NCBI RefSeq assembly: GCF_002865645.1
Contig: NW_020194659.1
Location: 4,688-68,687, forward strand
Reading direction: 5' to 3'
DNA: 64,000 nt
Source of the DNA: Hyaloscypha bicolor E
Taxonomy: Eukaryota; Ascomycota; Leotiomycetes; Helotiales; Hyaloscyphaceae
The translations under genes were made by a program, and so were the position numbers. Of this stretch, positions 25,800 to 38,490 are shown piece by piece. The notes beneath the pieces are model-generated. The model had not been told where the DNA came from. It saw nothing but the letters and a program-made list of their open reading frames with translations, and searched no databases. The stretch's first letter is position 1, and each line of letters starts with the position of its first letter.

Positions 25800-28700
25800 T
25801 TAGTAAGATTAATAGAATAAATTACATATATAACAAATAATACTATATGTTTTTACTATATTAATAATCTAGAAAATTACTAGAAAACAAAGTTCTTTAA
25901 GGCTTTATTAAAGAAATTCCGAGAATATAACTAGGAAATATTTAAAATTAGCTATAACTTTCTTAATTAGATTATTATATAAGTCTAGAATAAAGAAATC
26001 TTTTTTAAGTCTTATATTAATATATTTAATAAAGTATTAAAAAAGTTACTAAAGAAAAAAAGAAAAAAAATTATTTAGTATCGAGGATTTATAAGAGAAT
26101 TATTTATTCTAATAAAAAATTATATTTTTAAGAATATAAACTTCGAATTTATAAATATTTCTATTTATAAATATAATAAAATATATAAGAAAATAATAAT
26201 ATTTTATTAATATAAAAAGAAAAAATACTATTTTAATATTACTAATAACCTAGATATATCTAGATTTAGATAAGAATACTTAAATATAATAGTTTATAAT
26301 ATAATTCCCAAACTAGAAAATAATTATTTTTTATTAATTATTTTTATTATATTTCCTAAAACTATTATAGATATAAGTAAAAAAAAGAATCTAGCCTATA
26401 GCTAATTATATAAAACTTATTAAAAATAATAAACCTAAAAGAAATAATATTAACTAATTAGTAAGAAGTTTAGAAAAACTATTTATTATTATTATAACTT
26501 AAGAAAACCTATAGAAATAATCTAATATAGCTATTATTATAATTCGAAAAAATATTTATAGTTTATTTATATAATCTAGCTAATTATAATAAATATAATT
26601 CGGGTTTTTAGGGAAAATATACTAGAAATTATAATAAGAATTATAGAAAATACTATAGTAATTATAGTAATTAAACTAGAATAAATAAAGAATCTAGATA
26701 ATTATATTCTAGAAAAGATTAGTTTTAAATATAATTAGAGAATATTATTTAAGTTAATATAGCCTATAATATAGATCTAGAACTAAGAAAACAAATTTAT
26801 TATAGATATTATAGTAAAAATAAAAATAATAATATTAATCTAAAATATATTTATATTTCTTAGTTCTATTACTTACTAATAAAAGAGCTTATAAATTATA
26901 GATATATTTACTAATTTAATAAAAGATAATATAAAGAACTATTTAAGTCTAAATAAAAAAGTATTTCCTTTTTTCTTACTAATAAATAATAGTAGTTTAA
27001 TTAAATTATTTCCTAAATTCAAAGAAAAGAATTTAATTATAACTTAAATATTTAATCTAAAAATATCTAGGGATTAATAGAAAATATCTAGTTTACTAGG
27101 TAAAAAAGAAAAAAGGAAACTAGCTAACTGAGAATTATATATAAAAGTAAATAAATTATATTTAAAGAATCTAAATAGCTATTTTGCCTTAAAAGAAATT
27201 ATATTAAAATTATTAATATTTTAGGTTCTAGAATTAATAAATAATACTAAGATTTGGCTATAAATAGTATTTCTATTAATATTATAATAGATTTTTTATT
27301 AAGAAAAAAAAATAATTAAAAATAATTAAAAAAGTTTTCTAAAAATAAGCTAAAATAAAAAAAAAGATATTTTATATAAGAGGCTAAAAGAATATTACTT
27401 TAAGAAATAATAAATAAAGAAATAGCCTAACTAAGAATATAAATATTAATGCCTTTAGAAATAAATAAAATAAATTAAAAACCTAGTATATTTTTAATTA
27501 TAATAAATATAGAATTTCTAAAATTAATAATATTTTAATAAAATTACTAAAGAAAATAACTATTTTATTTCTAAAAACTTAAAAAGAAATAAAAATACTT
27601 ATTAATATCTTAAAAATACTAGATTTAGTTATTATATTTTAGAACTAATAAATTAAGGATAATATTTTTTATTTTACTATTTTATAAATAAGAAATATTA
27701 TTATAATAAATATAATTAGATATACTAGAAAATCTATAAAACTAGTAGCTATAGTTTATATAATAAATAAAATATTTAAGAAATTAGAAATACTAGTTTA
27801 GATATTTAATACTAATAAAATTATTTAATTTAAAGATAATAGTATTAATATTCGAATATTACTAGCTTATAAATATATTATATAATTTTTATATTTCTAA
27901 TTTATATTTTAAGAACTTTAAGAAAATATTAAATATAAAGAAATAATTAATACTAGAGCTAAAATTAATATTTTTTCTAAAAAGATTTCTAGAAATATTA
28001 GTAAAATATTAGTAAAATAATATATAATATTATAGATTATTAAAATAGAATTTAGATTTATAAAAATAGTAAAGCTTAAACCTAAAATTATAAATAAAAT
28101 AAAATATAAAGATATATTTTTCCTAGTTAAAGAAATTCTAAAGATTTTACTTAGTTAATTATTCTTAATAAAAATAAAAATAAATATTATATATAGAAAT
28201 AATACTTTATAAAATAGAAAATTTACTAATCCTAAAAATAACTAGAATACTTATACTATTATAATTATTTTATTTTTAAAAAATACTAGAAAGTAGAAAA
28301 AAGTAATAATTTAAAAATACTAAGCTTTTAGAATTAAAAAATTAATTAATATAAAATAGGAAACTAAAAATAAAAATAAAAAATAGAACCTAATATTATA
28401 ATTAGTAGTAATATTAGAAGAAATAAGAAAATACCGGGATTTTCTATAAATTCTTTTATTTTAGATTTAGAAGTTTAGGAAATTAATAATATTTTTAAAA
28501 AAACTAAAATAAAAAAGATTTTAATTAAAGTATTATTAAAAGTAATTCCGGATTTAATAGAAAAGAATATAAAAAGAATATTAAATAAAAATATTTTTAA
28601 AGAAGAAATAAAGTAGTATTTCCTAATAATAAAGAAATATATTTCTAAAACTAAAGAATATAGAATTTAAAACTAGAAAAAATTCTGAAATATATAAAAG

Positions 28701-29000
28701 CTTAAAGAAAATATATTAAAATACTAGATAAAAAGATATTTTTTATATCTAATTAAAAATAAACTAAATAGAAAAGTTATAAATTCTAAAGATTAAATAA
28801 AAAGAATATTAGAGAAAATAGCTATAACTTTTAAAAAAAAAATAACTATAGTCTATTTCTAGTTATAAAAATATATAAAATAAAGAATAAAAAGATTTAA
28901 CTAGTAAATACTAATAATAAAACTAGAGAAGACTTAGATAAATATTCGAACTAGTTTAAAAGATCTAAAGCTAGAAAATACCTATAGAAATATACTAGAA
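25800..29000 (+). pseudogene. Probable gag/protease part of the Gypsy relic
   Basis: The stretch is AT-rich with no frame longer than about 60 codons. It lies upstream of the recognisable reverse transcriptase in the same orientation, so gag and protease are expected here. I cannot point to a surviving zinc knuckle or protease motif with certainty. Confidence 0.35.
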
Positions 29001-29179
29001 AATATAAGAATTATCTTTTATTAAGAATATTAGCTATTTTAAAAGATTTATAACTTATTTTAGAATATCTTAAATAATTAGATATTAGTAATTAGCTTTA
29101 GGAAAAGAAACTAGCTATATTTCGAGAATTAATAATTAATTAAGAAAGTATTATTATATTTAATTAGAAAGAAATAGGA

Positions 29180-30600
29180 AAAGTTTATAAGAATATTAGC
29201 TTATTTATTCTAATTAAAACTATTAAGTATAAAGCTTAGTAAGAGAAGAATTTCCTATATTTTAAAGCTCTAGTACTAGTAATAGTAAAAATACTATTAG
29301 AATATCTAGATTATAAAGTTTTTAAGAAATATAATAGATCTTACTAAAATCTATAATTCTTAGTTATAAAAAAGATTACTAGAACTTATAAACTAATTAA
29401 TACTATTATAAAAATACTAACTTATTTTCGTTTACTAATAAGATTTTAAAGAAATTTACTAGATATACTTATATCTTTCTAATTAATTTTTTTTCTAAAT
29501 ATAATTAATTTATACTAGATTCTCGTAACAGAAATTTAATTATATTTATAATATCTTTAAGATTACTAAAAATAACTATATTATTTTAGGAAGCTACTAA
29601 TTTTATTATATAGTTTATATAAGTTATTATAACTATTCTAAAGAATCTATTTTCTAAAATTATTATATTATTTATTAATAATATTAGAATTAAGAAATCT
29701 TATATAAACTATAATAAATAACTTATTTTATCTAGTATTTAATATTTTATATTTAAATACTTTTAAAACCTGGATATAACTTTAGATAAAGTTAAATAAG
29801 CTAAAGCTAGTATTAGAGAAAAATTATAGTTCTATTATAATAGTATAATTATTATTAGATTTATTTATAAAATACTTAAAAGAAGCTTTTTAAGTTTAGG
29901 AATTATTAAAATCTTAAAATAGAAGTATTATAATAGTATAACTAAAGGTAAGGTATTTATTAAAATTATTATTTATTATTATATTTAAATTAAAGGCTTT
30001 ATAATTATTACTAAATTTATTTATTACTTAATAAAGAAAGATATAATATAAAACTAGAATAATAAATAAAAATAAACTATATAAATCCTTTAAAAAAAGC
30101 TTATTATTATTTTAATACTTTATAAATTATATTATAATCTATTAGAAAATTAGGAAATAATTATATTAGTAATAAATACTAGCCTAAATAAATAAGGCAG
30201 AACTCTTAGTTAATATAATAATAAAGAAAAAAAGAAAGTTATATAATATAAGTTTAGAATCTAAAATAATACTAAATAGAAATATAATATTATTAAGAAA
30301 AAATATTAAAAGCTAGTAAAATATTTATAGAAAGTATAATTCTGGCTATATAAAGTTTACTTTATTCTTAAATTAGATACTAATATACTTATTATATAGT
30401 TAAGTAAAATAGCTATAGATTTTTCTAGAATTCTAGTTATTTACTAGCTAATATAAATTTAATTATTTGATTTTAAAATCAAGTATATTAAAGAAATCAA
30501 ATATATTACTATTAATAAATTTTTTAAAATACCTATAATAAAAAGGCAATATTAAAAATAATAAAGATATTAATAAATAGTTAGGAATAGAGCTTAATAT
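29180..30600 (+). pseudogene. Gypsy reverse transcriptase / RNase H relic
   Basis: Near 29640-29710 the plus strand reads ILFINNIRIKKSYINYN, a mutated form of the FIDD motif of Gypsy reverse transcriptases (Asp to Asn by G-to-A). It is followed by F-x-NLDITLDKVK and KASIREKL-FYYN, the thumb-like part typical of fungal Gypsy elements. Numerous TAG/TAA codons interrupt it. RNase H should lie just downstream but no motif survives clearly. Confidence 0.65.
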
Positions 30601-31079
30601 TATTAGAATAGTACTTATTAGACGAAAAGTTTAGTTAAAGGAAATAGTTCCGGTTTAATTATATAATATTTTTTTAAGAAATTAGATTCCTAAGACTTTT
30701 ACTAGATATTTAAATAATAGTATTTAGTTATTAGAAATTAATAATTAAAGCCTTATTATATTTAGAAGCGAATTAGTAATATCTAAAAATAATAATATTT
30801 GAAAGTTATATAATAAAAGCTATAGTCTTTTATATATAACCTCTAGTAAAATAGTAAATAATAATACTAATTCTTATACTTTACCTAATAACCCGACTAT
30901 TTTACTAGATTTCTTAAATAATAACTATTTCGAATAATACTAGAATATTATATAATATCTTATAATACTTTCTAGACAAGAAAGAATATCTAGAATCGAG
31001 TTTCGAAAATTAAATAAAGAAGCTTTAAATTATAATATAAGAAATTAATTACTTTAGAGAATTATATTTAAAATATATT

Positions 31080-31830
31080 TATTTCAATTTATTATTAATA
31101 ATTAAGAATAAAAAGAAATTATTATTAAAAAGCTATATAATAAGATTAGATATACTAGAAAGGAAAGTACTTTTTATTTAGTAGCTAATTACTATTACTA
31201 GAAAGGTTACTATAACTATATATAAAAGTATATTAGTATTTATAAAGTCTATTAATATAAAAGTAAAAGAAAATAAGAAAAAGCTTTATATCTAATAAAA
31301 ACTATATTTCTTTTCTATTATTTTAGGATTAATATAATTAAACTACTAGACTATAAAGAATATAACTTATTAGTTATTACTAGAAATAACTTCTTAGAAT
31401 AAGTTAAAGCTAGATCTTTAAAGAACTTAACTAGTAAGAAAATTACTAAATTTATTTAGGAAGAAATTATTTATAAATATAGTTTATTTAGGTAACTTAA
31501 AGTAAATAGTAGATCGGAATTTAAAGAAATAGTAATTCAGGAATTTAATAAGCTAGGAATTAATAGAATTATTATTTTAGTCTATAATTCTAAAGGAAAT
31601 AATATAATTAAAAGAAGATATTAACTAATTATTTAAGTACTTATTATATTTATAATAAATAAAAAGAAGCTTTATAATTTTTAGAAAATATTATTATTAG
31701 ATTACTATTCTAGAAATAAAATAAACTTTATTATTATTTATTTCTTACTATTATCTAATTATTATTACTAGATAGTATTCTTAATATAAGATTCTATTAC
31801 TAGATCTTAGAAATCGAATATAAAGAATTC
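31080..31830 (+). pseudogene. Gypsy integrase relic
   Basis: The plus strand reads RYTRKESTFYLVANYYY-KGYYNYI near 31150-31215, the region around the His-His-Cys-Cys zinc-binding part. LLVITRNNFLE-VKARSLKN near 31370 covers the first catalytic Asp (now Asn), and KVNSRSEFKEIVIQEF near 31505 corresponds to the second (D-S-G-x-E-F). TAG/TAA codons interrupt it at Trp/Gln positions. This places the pol gene on the plus strand. Confidence 0.7.
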
Positions 31831-33399
31831 TTTTTAATATAAAAATAAATAGGAAATTAAGAAATTACTTTATAAACTCTTAATTCCGAATTATAGTAAT
31901 AAATAGTAATTATATTTGAAATTAGAGAAAGAAGAAAAGAAAAGAAAAAGACCTTTTATATATATTTTACTAAAATAGAAATCTTTTAGAAACTTTATTT
32001 ATTTTTTTAATTAGCTATTCTTAGAGTTTATATTAATCTAAAGCTTAATTATAATTAAACTTTTTAATTAGGAGTTATATATAGATAAAATAGCTAAACT
32101 AGAAGCCCTATAAAAGAAAAAAGAAACCTTATTAAATCTAATAATTATTTCTAAAAGTATTTAATAATATATAATTCTGGAAATCTTTTAAATATTAGAT
32201 AAACTAGATCTATTTATTTGAAGCCTATCTTATATCTAGCTTATCTCTTATTAAGGAACTTACCTTTTCTCCTATATACTTATAGCTATACTTAAGATAT
32301 ATATTATAGCTACTTTTAAAACTCATATCGAGGCTTAATTAGTATATTATATATTTCTACTTATATAAAGAACTTTTCTAATATAAAACTTATTCTCTAA
32401 TTATAATATTATTTTATTACTAGAAACTAATTACTTCTTTAAAAAGCTAGTATAATTTGCTAATTCTTATTATTAATCTATATCTTACTATTAAATATTA
32501 TCTAAGTAATTAAGAAAATACTTTTAATATTATATCTTTAATACTAATTTAGAATATCTAATTTTTTTATATCTTATATTAACTTTAATATTAACTATTT
32601 CAAACTTAATAATAATACTATAAACCTTATTTATACTATCTTATAGTTCTTTTTTTTATAATTTCTAAAGTATTTAATATTACCTTTATAAATATAAATA
32701 TTACTTTAAAGTCCTAACTAACTAAATAGTTTTATATTATATAAAGTTAATTTTAATAAATACTAAATAAATATAATTAGCTTTTAGAAAAGATATAAAT
32801 TAGTTTTAGAAAAAGTAATATTTTATTTTAAGTTATTTTTTAATTCTATTATTCTAATTGCTTTTCTATTAATACTTACTTCTTATTTTCCTAATATTTT
32901 TAATATACTTATATATCTATATTATGGAATTTTTATTATTTCTTTCTATATTTCTATTATATTACTTTTTTATTTTCTTATTATTACTAATTAATTTAAC
33001 CTACTTTAATTATTTCCTTAATTATATTTTCTTAGATATATATATTTATATTCTTTTCTATAATAAAAGCCTAATCTTATATTTTATCTTTTATATTTAT
33101 TTCTAATTTATAACTATATTACTTTAAATATATATAATTATTATACTTATTTTTTCTATTATATATATTACTATTTCAGTTTTATTTTTTTATTAGAAAG
33201 AAAGAAAAACTCGAATATATATAATATCTTTATATAATTTAAGTCTATTCTAATTTATTCTTTATTTTAGAAAATACTTAAAAGAAATTCTTATAATTTT
33301 AAGAACCTTTAATTCTATAACTAATAACTATTATATTAATAATATATTTATAATACTTTTAAGAATAATAAAATAGCTAAAGAATAGATTTCTTAAGTT

Positions 33400-36115
33400 A
33401 GTAAAATATAATAGCTAGTTCTTATAAGCTATAGTATTATTAAAAGCTTATAAATTAATAGTATTAAAGTTTAGAGTATTAAAAAAGCTTAAATAGTTAT
33501 AAAAGGCTTATTAATACTAGAAAAAATAACTATAATTACTAAATTTAATATAAATATCCTAGATAAGCTAAGTAATATATATAATAAATTCTTAAAATAG
33601 AAAACCTTTATTAGAAATAGAACTAAACTAGAATTAACTAAAGAGGAATTAAAGAATTACTAAGCTAATAATAGGGAATTCAAGAATATTATTAAAGGTA
33701 TTTCTAAAGGCAAATAAGAAAAGCTTAATAAGATTAAGACTATAATAAATAGTTTTAATATTAAAAGTCAGAATAGAATTATATTATATAATAAAGCTTT
33801 TAGCTAATATATTAATAATATTTATAATAACCTTAATAAGAATATCTATAAGAAGTTATACTTTCTTTTTAAGACAAAAGCTTTAGTATATAAAGCTATT
33901 TAGTTAATTAATAAAGTTACTTTAGAATATATTAAGAATAAGAAATATTAGAATACTAGTATATTTACTAAATTAGATATTACTAAGGTATTTAAGTATA
34001 CTAAAGCTATTTTAGAATCTAGAAAATTAGAGTTTAAGCTATTATTAGCTAATAATCTTAAAGCTAGATAATATATCTTTAATACTTCCGGAATCCTAAT
34101 TAAGAAAGTTTATAGTAATAAGCCTTTTCCTGCTTTCTAAAATAAGCCTAAAAAATAGGCTCCTATTATAATTTTAGCTTTAATTTAACCGGATCTAGCT
34201 AAGAAAAATAAAGCTAATTTAATAAAACCTAAAAAGAAAACTACTAGTAAGGCTAGTAAAACTAGTATAACTAGATAAGAAGAACCTAATAAAAATAGAA
34301 AATAAGCTAAGCCTAAGACTTCTAAAAAACTACGAAAATCTAAATACTAAACTAAGTATAAAATTAGTAAAATAAAAAAAAGTAAAAGAAAATTCTTTAT
34401 TTTAAAAGAAAAAAAATTATTTAGAAAAACTCTTATATTTATATCCAGAACCAAGAAATAAAAGACTAAGAATATTAAGTTTAAAGAACTTAATAATAAT
34501 ATTAAATATACTTATAAAATACTAACTAAATAGAAATTAATACTTATTTAATAAGATAAATATATTTTTAAGAAAGTATATAATAGTATTTTGGGATCTA
34601 TTTATAAATAAGAATACTATAGAATTACTAATAGATTCCTTAAAGCTTTCTATATAAAATATATTTAGTAACTTACTAATATTTTCTTTATTAATATACG
34701 AGATATTAAGAATACTCTAAAGCTAATTACTAAGATCTATAAAATTACTAAAGGCAAGAAATATATTTCTATTACTTAAATAAATAAAGAAATACGAGAT
34801 TTCTTCTTTAAAATCTAGGAAATTAAGTAATATAAATATAAGTATTATATTTCTAATTAATTCCGCTCTAATCTATAGCTCTAATTTAATACTATAGTTA
34901 CTATTCCTAAATCTAGTATTACTAATCTGGATATAAATAACTATATTTATAAGAAAAATTACCTGAAGTAAATTAAAAAGCTTAATATTCAAGAACTCTT
35001 AATAAAGAAAATAGAAATACTATAGTTCTATTTCTAAAAAAAATAATATATTAATATATAGAAATCTTAATAATAGCTACTTTACTTTAGCCTCTTAACT
35101 TTTAATAATAGATCTATTAATATGGCTTGGATTTTATAAGATATAAAGTAAGTATCCTATTTACCTAGTTACTTATTCTTAGCTAATCTAATACTTTATT
35201 TCTAGAAATATTAATTATAATTAGTATAAAAGCAATACTAGAGATCTGGCTATTATTAAAGCTTTAAATAGCGAATTCTATCTTAGTAAAAAGTATTAGA
35301 ATATCAGCTATATTTTCCTTATAGACTATAAAAAGACTACTATCTTTAGTAAAAAGTTCTTTAAAAATATTAATTACTTTTCTATTTCTAATAAATTTAA
35401 GCCAGAAATAGCTAAGAAATTAGGCAAGTATTTATTAAAGGTAATAGGAAAAAAGACTTCGAATATAGTCTATATAACTAGATAAATAAATACCTTTAGT
35501 TAGATAATCTATAAGTCTGGAATTATAAAAAAGTATTAATTCTCAAATAATATATAAGTTAAAAAATAGCTTAATAATAATTTATTATTTAATAGGCCTT
35601 TTATTATAGTTCTAATAAATCTAGTTATTATTAAAAATAAAATATATGAAAATAAAGTCTCTTATAAAGTTATTAAAGCCTCTTATCTAGAGCTTTCTCT
35701 TTTTACTAAAGGTTAATTTAAAAATATAGTAAATAATATAAAATTCAAAAAAGCTATCTATTTAGAATATATTAGTGCGATTTATAATATAATTTGCTAT
35801 AATAAGCCTCCTTAATATCTAGTAATAAAGGCGGAAATTAAGTAATAATTAAAGGCAAATACTAATTAATATAGAAAACTATATTAGATTTGGTATAAGA
35901 ATATAGCTAAGCGGGTTTAGATTACTTTTAAGTAAGTTCGAAAGTATGAAATAAGACTATTTAAGGGTAATAAGTCTTATTTTAAGTATATAGAAAAGAA
36001 ATTAGATTAACTAATAAAGAAGAATCCTGAATATTTTATTATTTCGAATTCTAAATAGGATTTTTCTATTATTTTTAGTATTTAAGAAACAAGTATAAAT
36101 AAATAGAAAGTCAGA
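33400..36115 (+). pseudogene. Unassigned coding relic before the right LTR
   Basis: Long plus-strand stretches read as protein with few stops, for example a lysine/serine/threonine-rich region at 34150-34400 and KTTIFSKKFFKNINYFSISN near 35330. At 35720-36060 the text IYLEYISAIYNIICYNKPP and a Lys-rich end are readable. I do not recognise the family. It could be an extra 3' gene of the Gypsy element or part of another inserted element. Confidence 0.4.
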
Positions 36116-36421
36116 TATAATATAGCAGGCTATACTTATTAAAAATTATATTATTTTAGCGGTTTTAAGGTTTAGGTCATATAGTAAAGGCCGCGGCCTT
36201 TTATATATAACTTATAGAAATTATATAAGAAAGCTAGTTTTTCTATAGACTTAGAGAATAATCCTTTATAAGTATTTAATTAATTGAGCTTTTATATACT
36301 ATATACTATATATACTTTACTATTTATACTTTTAATTTATTATTTTACTATTAAGTTATATTTTATACTCTAGTATACTTTATATAGGTTTTTATCTTAT
36401 TATAGTTTCCCTCCTATACTA
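36116..36421 (+). repeat. Right LTR of the nested element
   Basis: This is the 306-bp partner of 23370-23675. It is less mutated and retains the palindrome AAAGGCCGCGGCCTTTT near 36186. It is followed by the ATTAA target duplication. Confidence 0.7.
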
Positions 36422-36426
36422 ATTAA

Positions 36427-36605
36427 AAGCCTATATATCTAAATGCTTTAGGGCCTATAATTGGGCCCTATAAGCCTAGTAATTAGGGGCTTTTCTATAT
36501 TAAAGTCGTTTTCTATAGTATTCTCTAAAAGATATTTCCGGTAGGTATAAGTAAGCTAATTTAGTAATTTATAGTATATAGAGATAGCTTCCGGTACTTA
36601 TAACC
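36427..36605 (-). other. Remaining 5' internal part of the Copia element with primer-binding site
   Basis: Read on the minus strand, the sequence directly after the LTR end at 36606 is GGTTATAAGTACCGGAAGC, which resembles the primer-binding site that follows Copia 5' LTRs. A short protein-like stretch follows (FNIEKPLITRLIGPNYR). Only about 180 bases remain before the nested insertion. Joined to 23369 it leaves about 2 kb of gag/integrase missing, so the Copia copy was already deleted or is rearranged. Confidence 0.45.
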
Positions 36606-36952
36606 TATTAAACTAGCTAAGTAAAGCTAGGGTCACGTGCTTGCAATATAAATCAAGTAAAATGTACTGAATTAACTACTATTCTATAGTAATAAGTAGC
36701 CCGTATATATAGCCCTAAACTCTCTAAGTCACATGTACTAAACCCTTAAACCAGAGAGCCTTATACTAAACCATTCAACCTCAGCTGAACTAATTTAGCC
36801 TCACAGGGCATATTATACCCTGAATCAACCTTACAGGGCATAATCTACTCAGTAATAAGCCTATGGCTTAAACCCCATTAGTGCACAGCCCCTAAGGCTC
36901 TGTTCCAGGGCTTACTAAGCCTATTAGGGGCCTCAGGCCCCTAATTTCAACA
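36606..36952 (-). repeat. LTR of the TGTTGAA...TTCAACA family, right-hand copy
   Basis: This 347-bp copy matches the solo LTR at 38179-38485 closely (GGTCACGTGCTTG, AGTAGCCCGTATATATAGCCCT, CAGGGCTTACTAAGCCTATT). It is much less mutated than 20907-21254. It ends in TTTCAACA at 36952. The flanks TAACC and GCGGT do not match each other, nor the left copy, so a simple two-LTR insertion is not proven. Confidence 0.7.
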
Positions 36953-37134
36953 GCGGTCCTGGCGGTCCAGCATCACGTGACCCGAGGTTGCGCGATCCCG
37001 TAGCCAGAGTGCCGTCTAGTCGTTTACCTATAAAAGCTTTCCTATGAACATGTGACTAGTAATGAAATCCCAGTTGCCAGGTTCTCTTAGAGAGAACGTC
37101 CCAGGCCCAACGTTCCCCCGGAACTATTGTCCTG

Positions 37135-37430
37135 AGCCCATACCCATCCTGATAAAGAAACGGGATTGCTGGAGTATCTAGCTCTATTGGCATCTCCTTA
37201 ATCCAAGCAGGAGGGCGAGCAGGATAAGTAAGGCACTAGTTTGCGATAGCTGTGATGTGGGCTGCTATAAACCCTTCATTTTTTCAGTGCTTAGCTCGGA
37301 GGTGGCTAGCAATTTCAGCTAGCACGAGAGCGTATTAGCATACTTTACAAATAACTACTCCATATATCGAGTCAAAGATTAAAAGATCCTCTTTAGTATA
37401 AGAAAGTAAGCTAGGGGTAAAAGAGGACAT
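37135..37430 (-). pseudogene. OrsD/DUF3505-type zinc-finger gene relic
   Basis: From ATG at 37430 the minus strand reads MSSFTPSLLSYTKEDLLIFD, then IYGVVICKVC-YALVLAEIA and SHLRAKH, then ARPPAWIKEMPIELDTPAIP and FLYQDGYG. The spacing C-x2-C-x12-H-x4-H is a zinc finger, and the layout matches the N-terminal part of the OrsD-like DUF3505 family, which is common in repeat-associated fungal genes. Stops are TAA, TGA and TAG at former CAA, CGA and CAG positions. The rest of the gene is missing: homology stops near 37135 and unrelated sequence with a GTTCTCTTAGAGAGAAC palindrome follows. Confidence 0.65.
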
Positions 37431-38178
37431 TATTAGTGAGTTTTTAAAGCGCGTTAAAAGTTAAGATATAATGAAGTTAGTTTTTTTCCTAAAAAGAATC
37501 AGATTAATTTTTAGGGTTAAAACACTAACGCGACGCATGAATAAAATTATATGTTATACTTAGTAGTAAAATCCATCCCTCGATCCCGAAATAGTTGGCG
37601 GTATCGTGATTTACACAAGGAGGAGCTCAGGAGGCTACGGGCTCGGCAAGGTGACCAATGAACGAGCGAGTAAATGAGGTCGAGTCGGATCCAGTTAGGT
37701 ATAAGGTTTAGCATACTGTTTAGTAAGCCAAGCGCTCTTTAGATATTTGCCAGATTGTCAACCATTCAAATGTACTAAGTGCGAACCTACGTTCCCCTCG
37801 AATACTACTATTAGTAGCACTTCGGGTGCTACATCAGTTCGCAATTGCAAATAGTGTAGTCGTTGATTCTTCGTTGTTCTCTCATTCTACAGTACAGGCA
37901 CAGTAAATATACTGTGTGTGTGCGAACGCTAAAGTAGCGCGTTCGCTTCTACGTCACTATAGGAAACCACCATAGAAACCGCCCTAGAAACCGCCAATAT
38001 TAGGTCAGTGGTCCAAACAACCACCCTCCATAAACACGTCCGCGGGTGTCGCCGTCCAAAGAAAACAGAGGATATAAACAAGAGTGTAAAGCAAGAGAAC
38101 CAGGAAGAGTTGCTAGGAGAGGTTGTATTAGATTGATTTTGGCTGTTCTACGTACAAAGAAAGAACTGCCAGTGTTGG
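37430..38178. other. Intergenic with hairpins
   Basis: No gene is visible. Notable structures are the GTAGCAC-TTCGG-GTGCTAC hairpin at 37814-37832, nested within GCGAAC / GTTCGC arms (37781-37787 and 37837-37842), and a second imperfect hairpin with GCGAAC / GTTCGC arms at 37922-37946. GAAACCGCC repeats occur near 37977-37999. These may be parts of a short inverted-repeat element. Confidence 0.45.
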
Positions 38179-38485
38179 TGTTGAACTAGCTAAAGCTAGG
38201 GTCACGTGCTTGTAATGTAAACCAAGTAAACGATACTGAATTGACTACTGTTCTACAGTGGTAAGTAGCCCGTATATATAGCCCTGAACCCCCTAAATCA
38301 CATGCACTAAATCCCTATGCCAGCTGAACCGATTCCAGCTATACAGGGTATTCCAGCTGTACAGGGTATTCCAGCTATACAGGGTATTCCAGCTGTACAG
38401 GGTATTAAGCTAGTGCACAGCCCCATAGCATTCGGTTCCAGGGCTTACTAAGCCTATTAGGGGCCTCAGGCTCCTAATTTCAACA
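38179..38485. mobile_element. Solo LTR, 307 bp, with GTTGG target duplication
   Basis: It begins TGTTGAACTAGC and ends CTAATTTCAACA, an inverted terminal heptamer. GTTGG occurs immediately before (38174-38178) and after (38486-38490). CACGTG is at 38203 and TATATATAG near 38273, a likely U3 promoter. Internally an 18-bp unit CCAGCTRTACAGGGTATT is repeated four times (38335-38406). It is barely RIP-mutated, unlike the copies at 20907 and 36606, so it is either young or was protected by its short length. Confidence 0.9.
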
Positions 38486-38490
38486 GTTGG

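Larger units (their letters stand above)
23370..36421 (+). mobile_element. 13-kb LTR retrotransposon nested in the Copia relic
   Basis: Direct repeats at 23370-23675 and 36116-36421 are both 306 bases and align without large gaps. They differ by transitions, for example AATTTTAAGG versus GGTTTTAAGG and TTTTTCTTTTATATA versus TTTCCCTCCTATACT. ATTAA precedes the left repeat (23365-23369) and follows the right one (36422-36426), which is a 5-bp target duplication. Terminal TG and CA both read as TA, as RIP would give. The interior holds plus-strand Gypsy-type RT and integrase traces and a further unassigned lysine-rich region. At 13 kb it is longer than a standard Gypsy element, so other insertions may be present inside. 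Confidence 0.7.

Noticed and set aside
30805..30845. Possible third copy of the 306-bp LTR (ATAATAAAAGCTATAGTCTT)
   Set aside because: Similarity covers only about 35 bases of AT-rich sequence and does not extend to either side.
32924..33106. 60-codon open frame MEFLLFLSIFLLYYFF
   Set aside because: It lies in extreme AT-rich RIP sequence and is a Leu/Phe/Tyr/Ile string produced by composition. No gene context.
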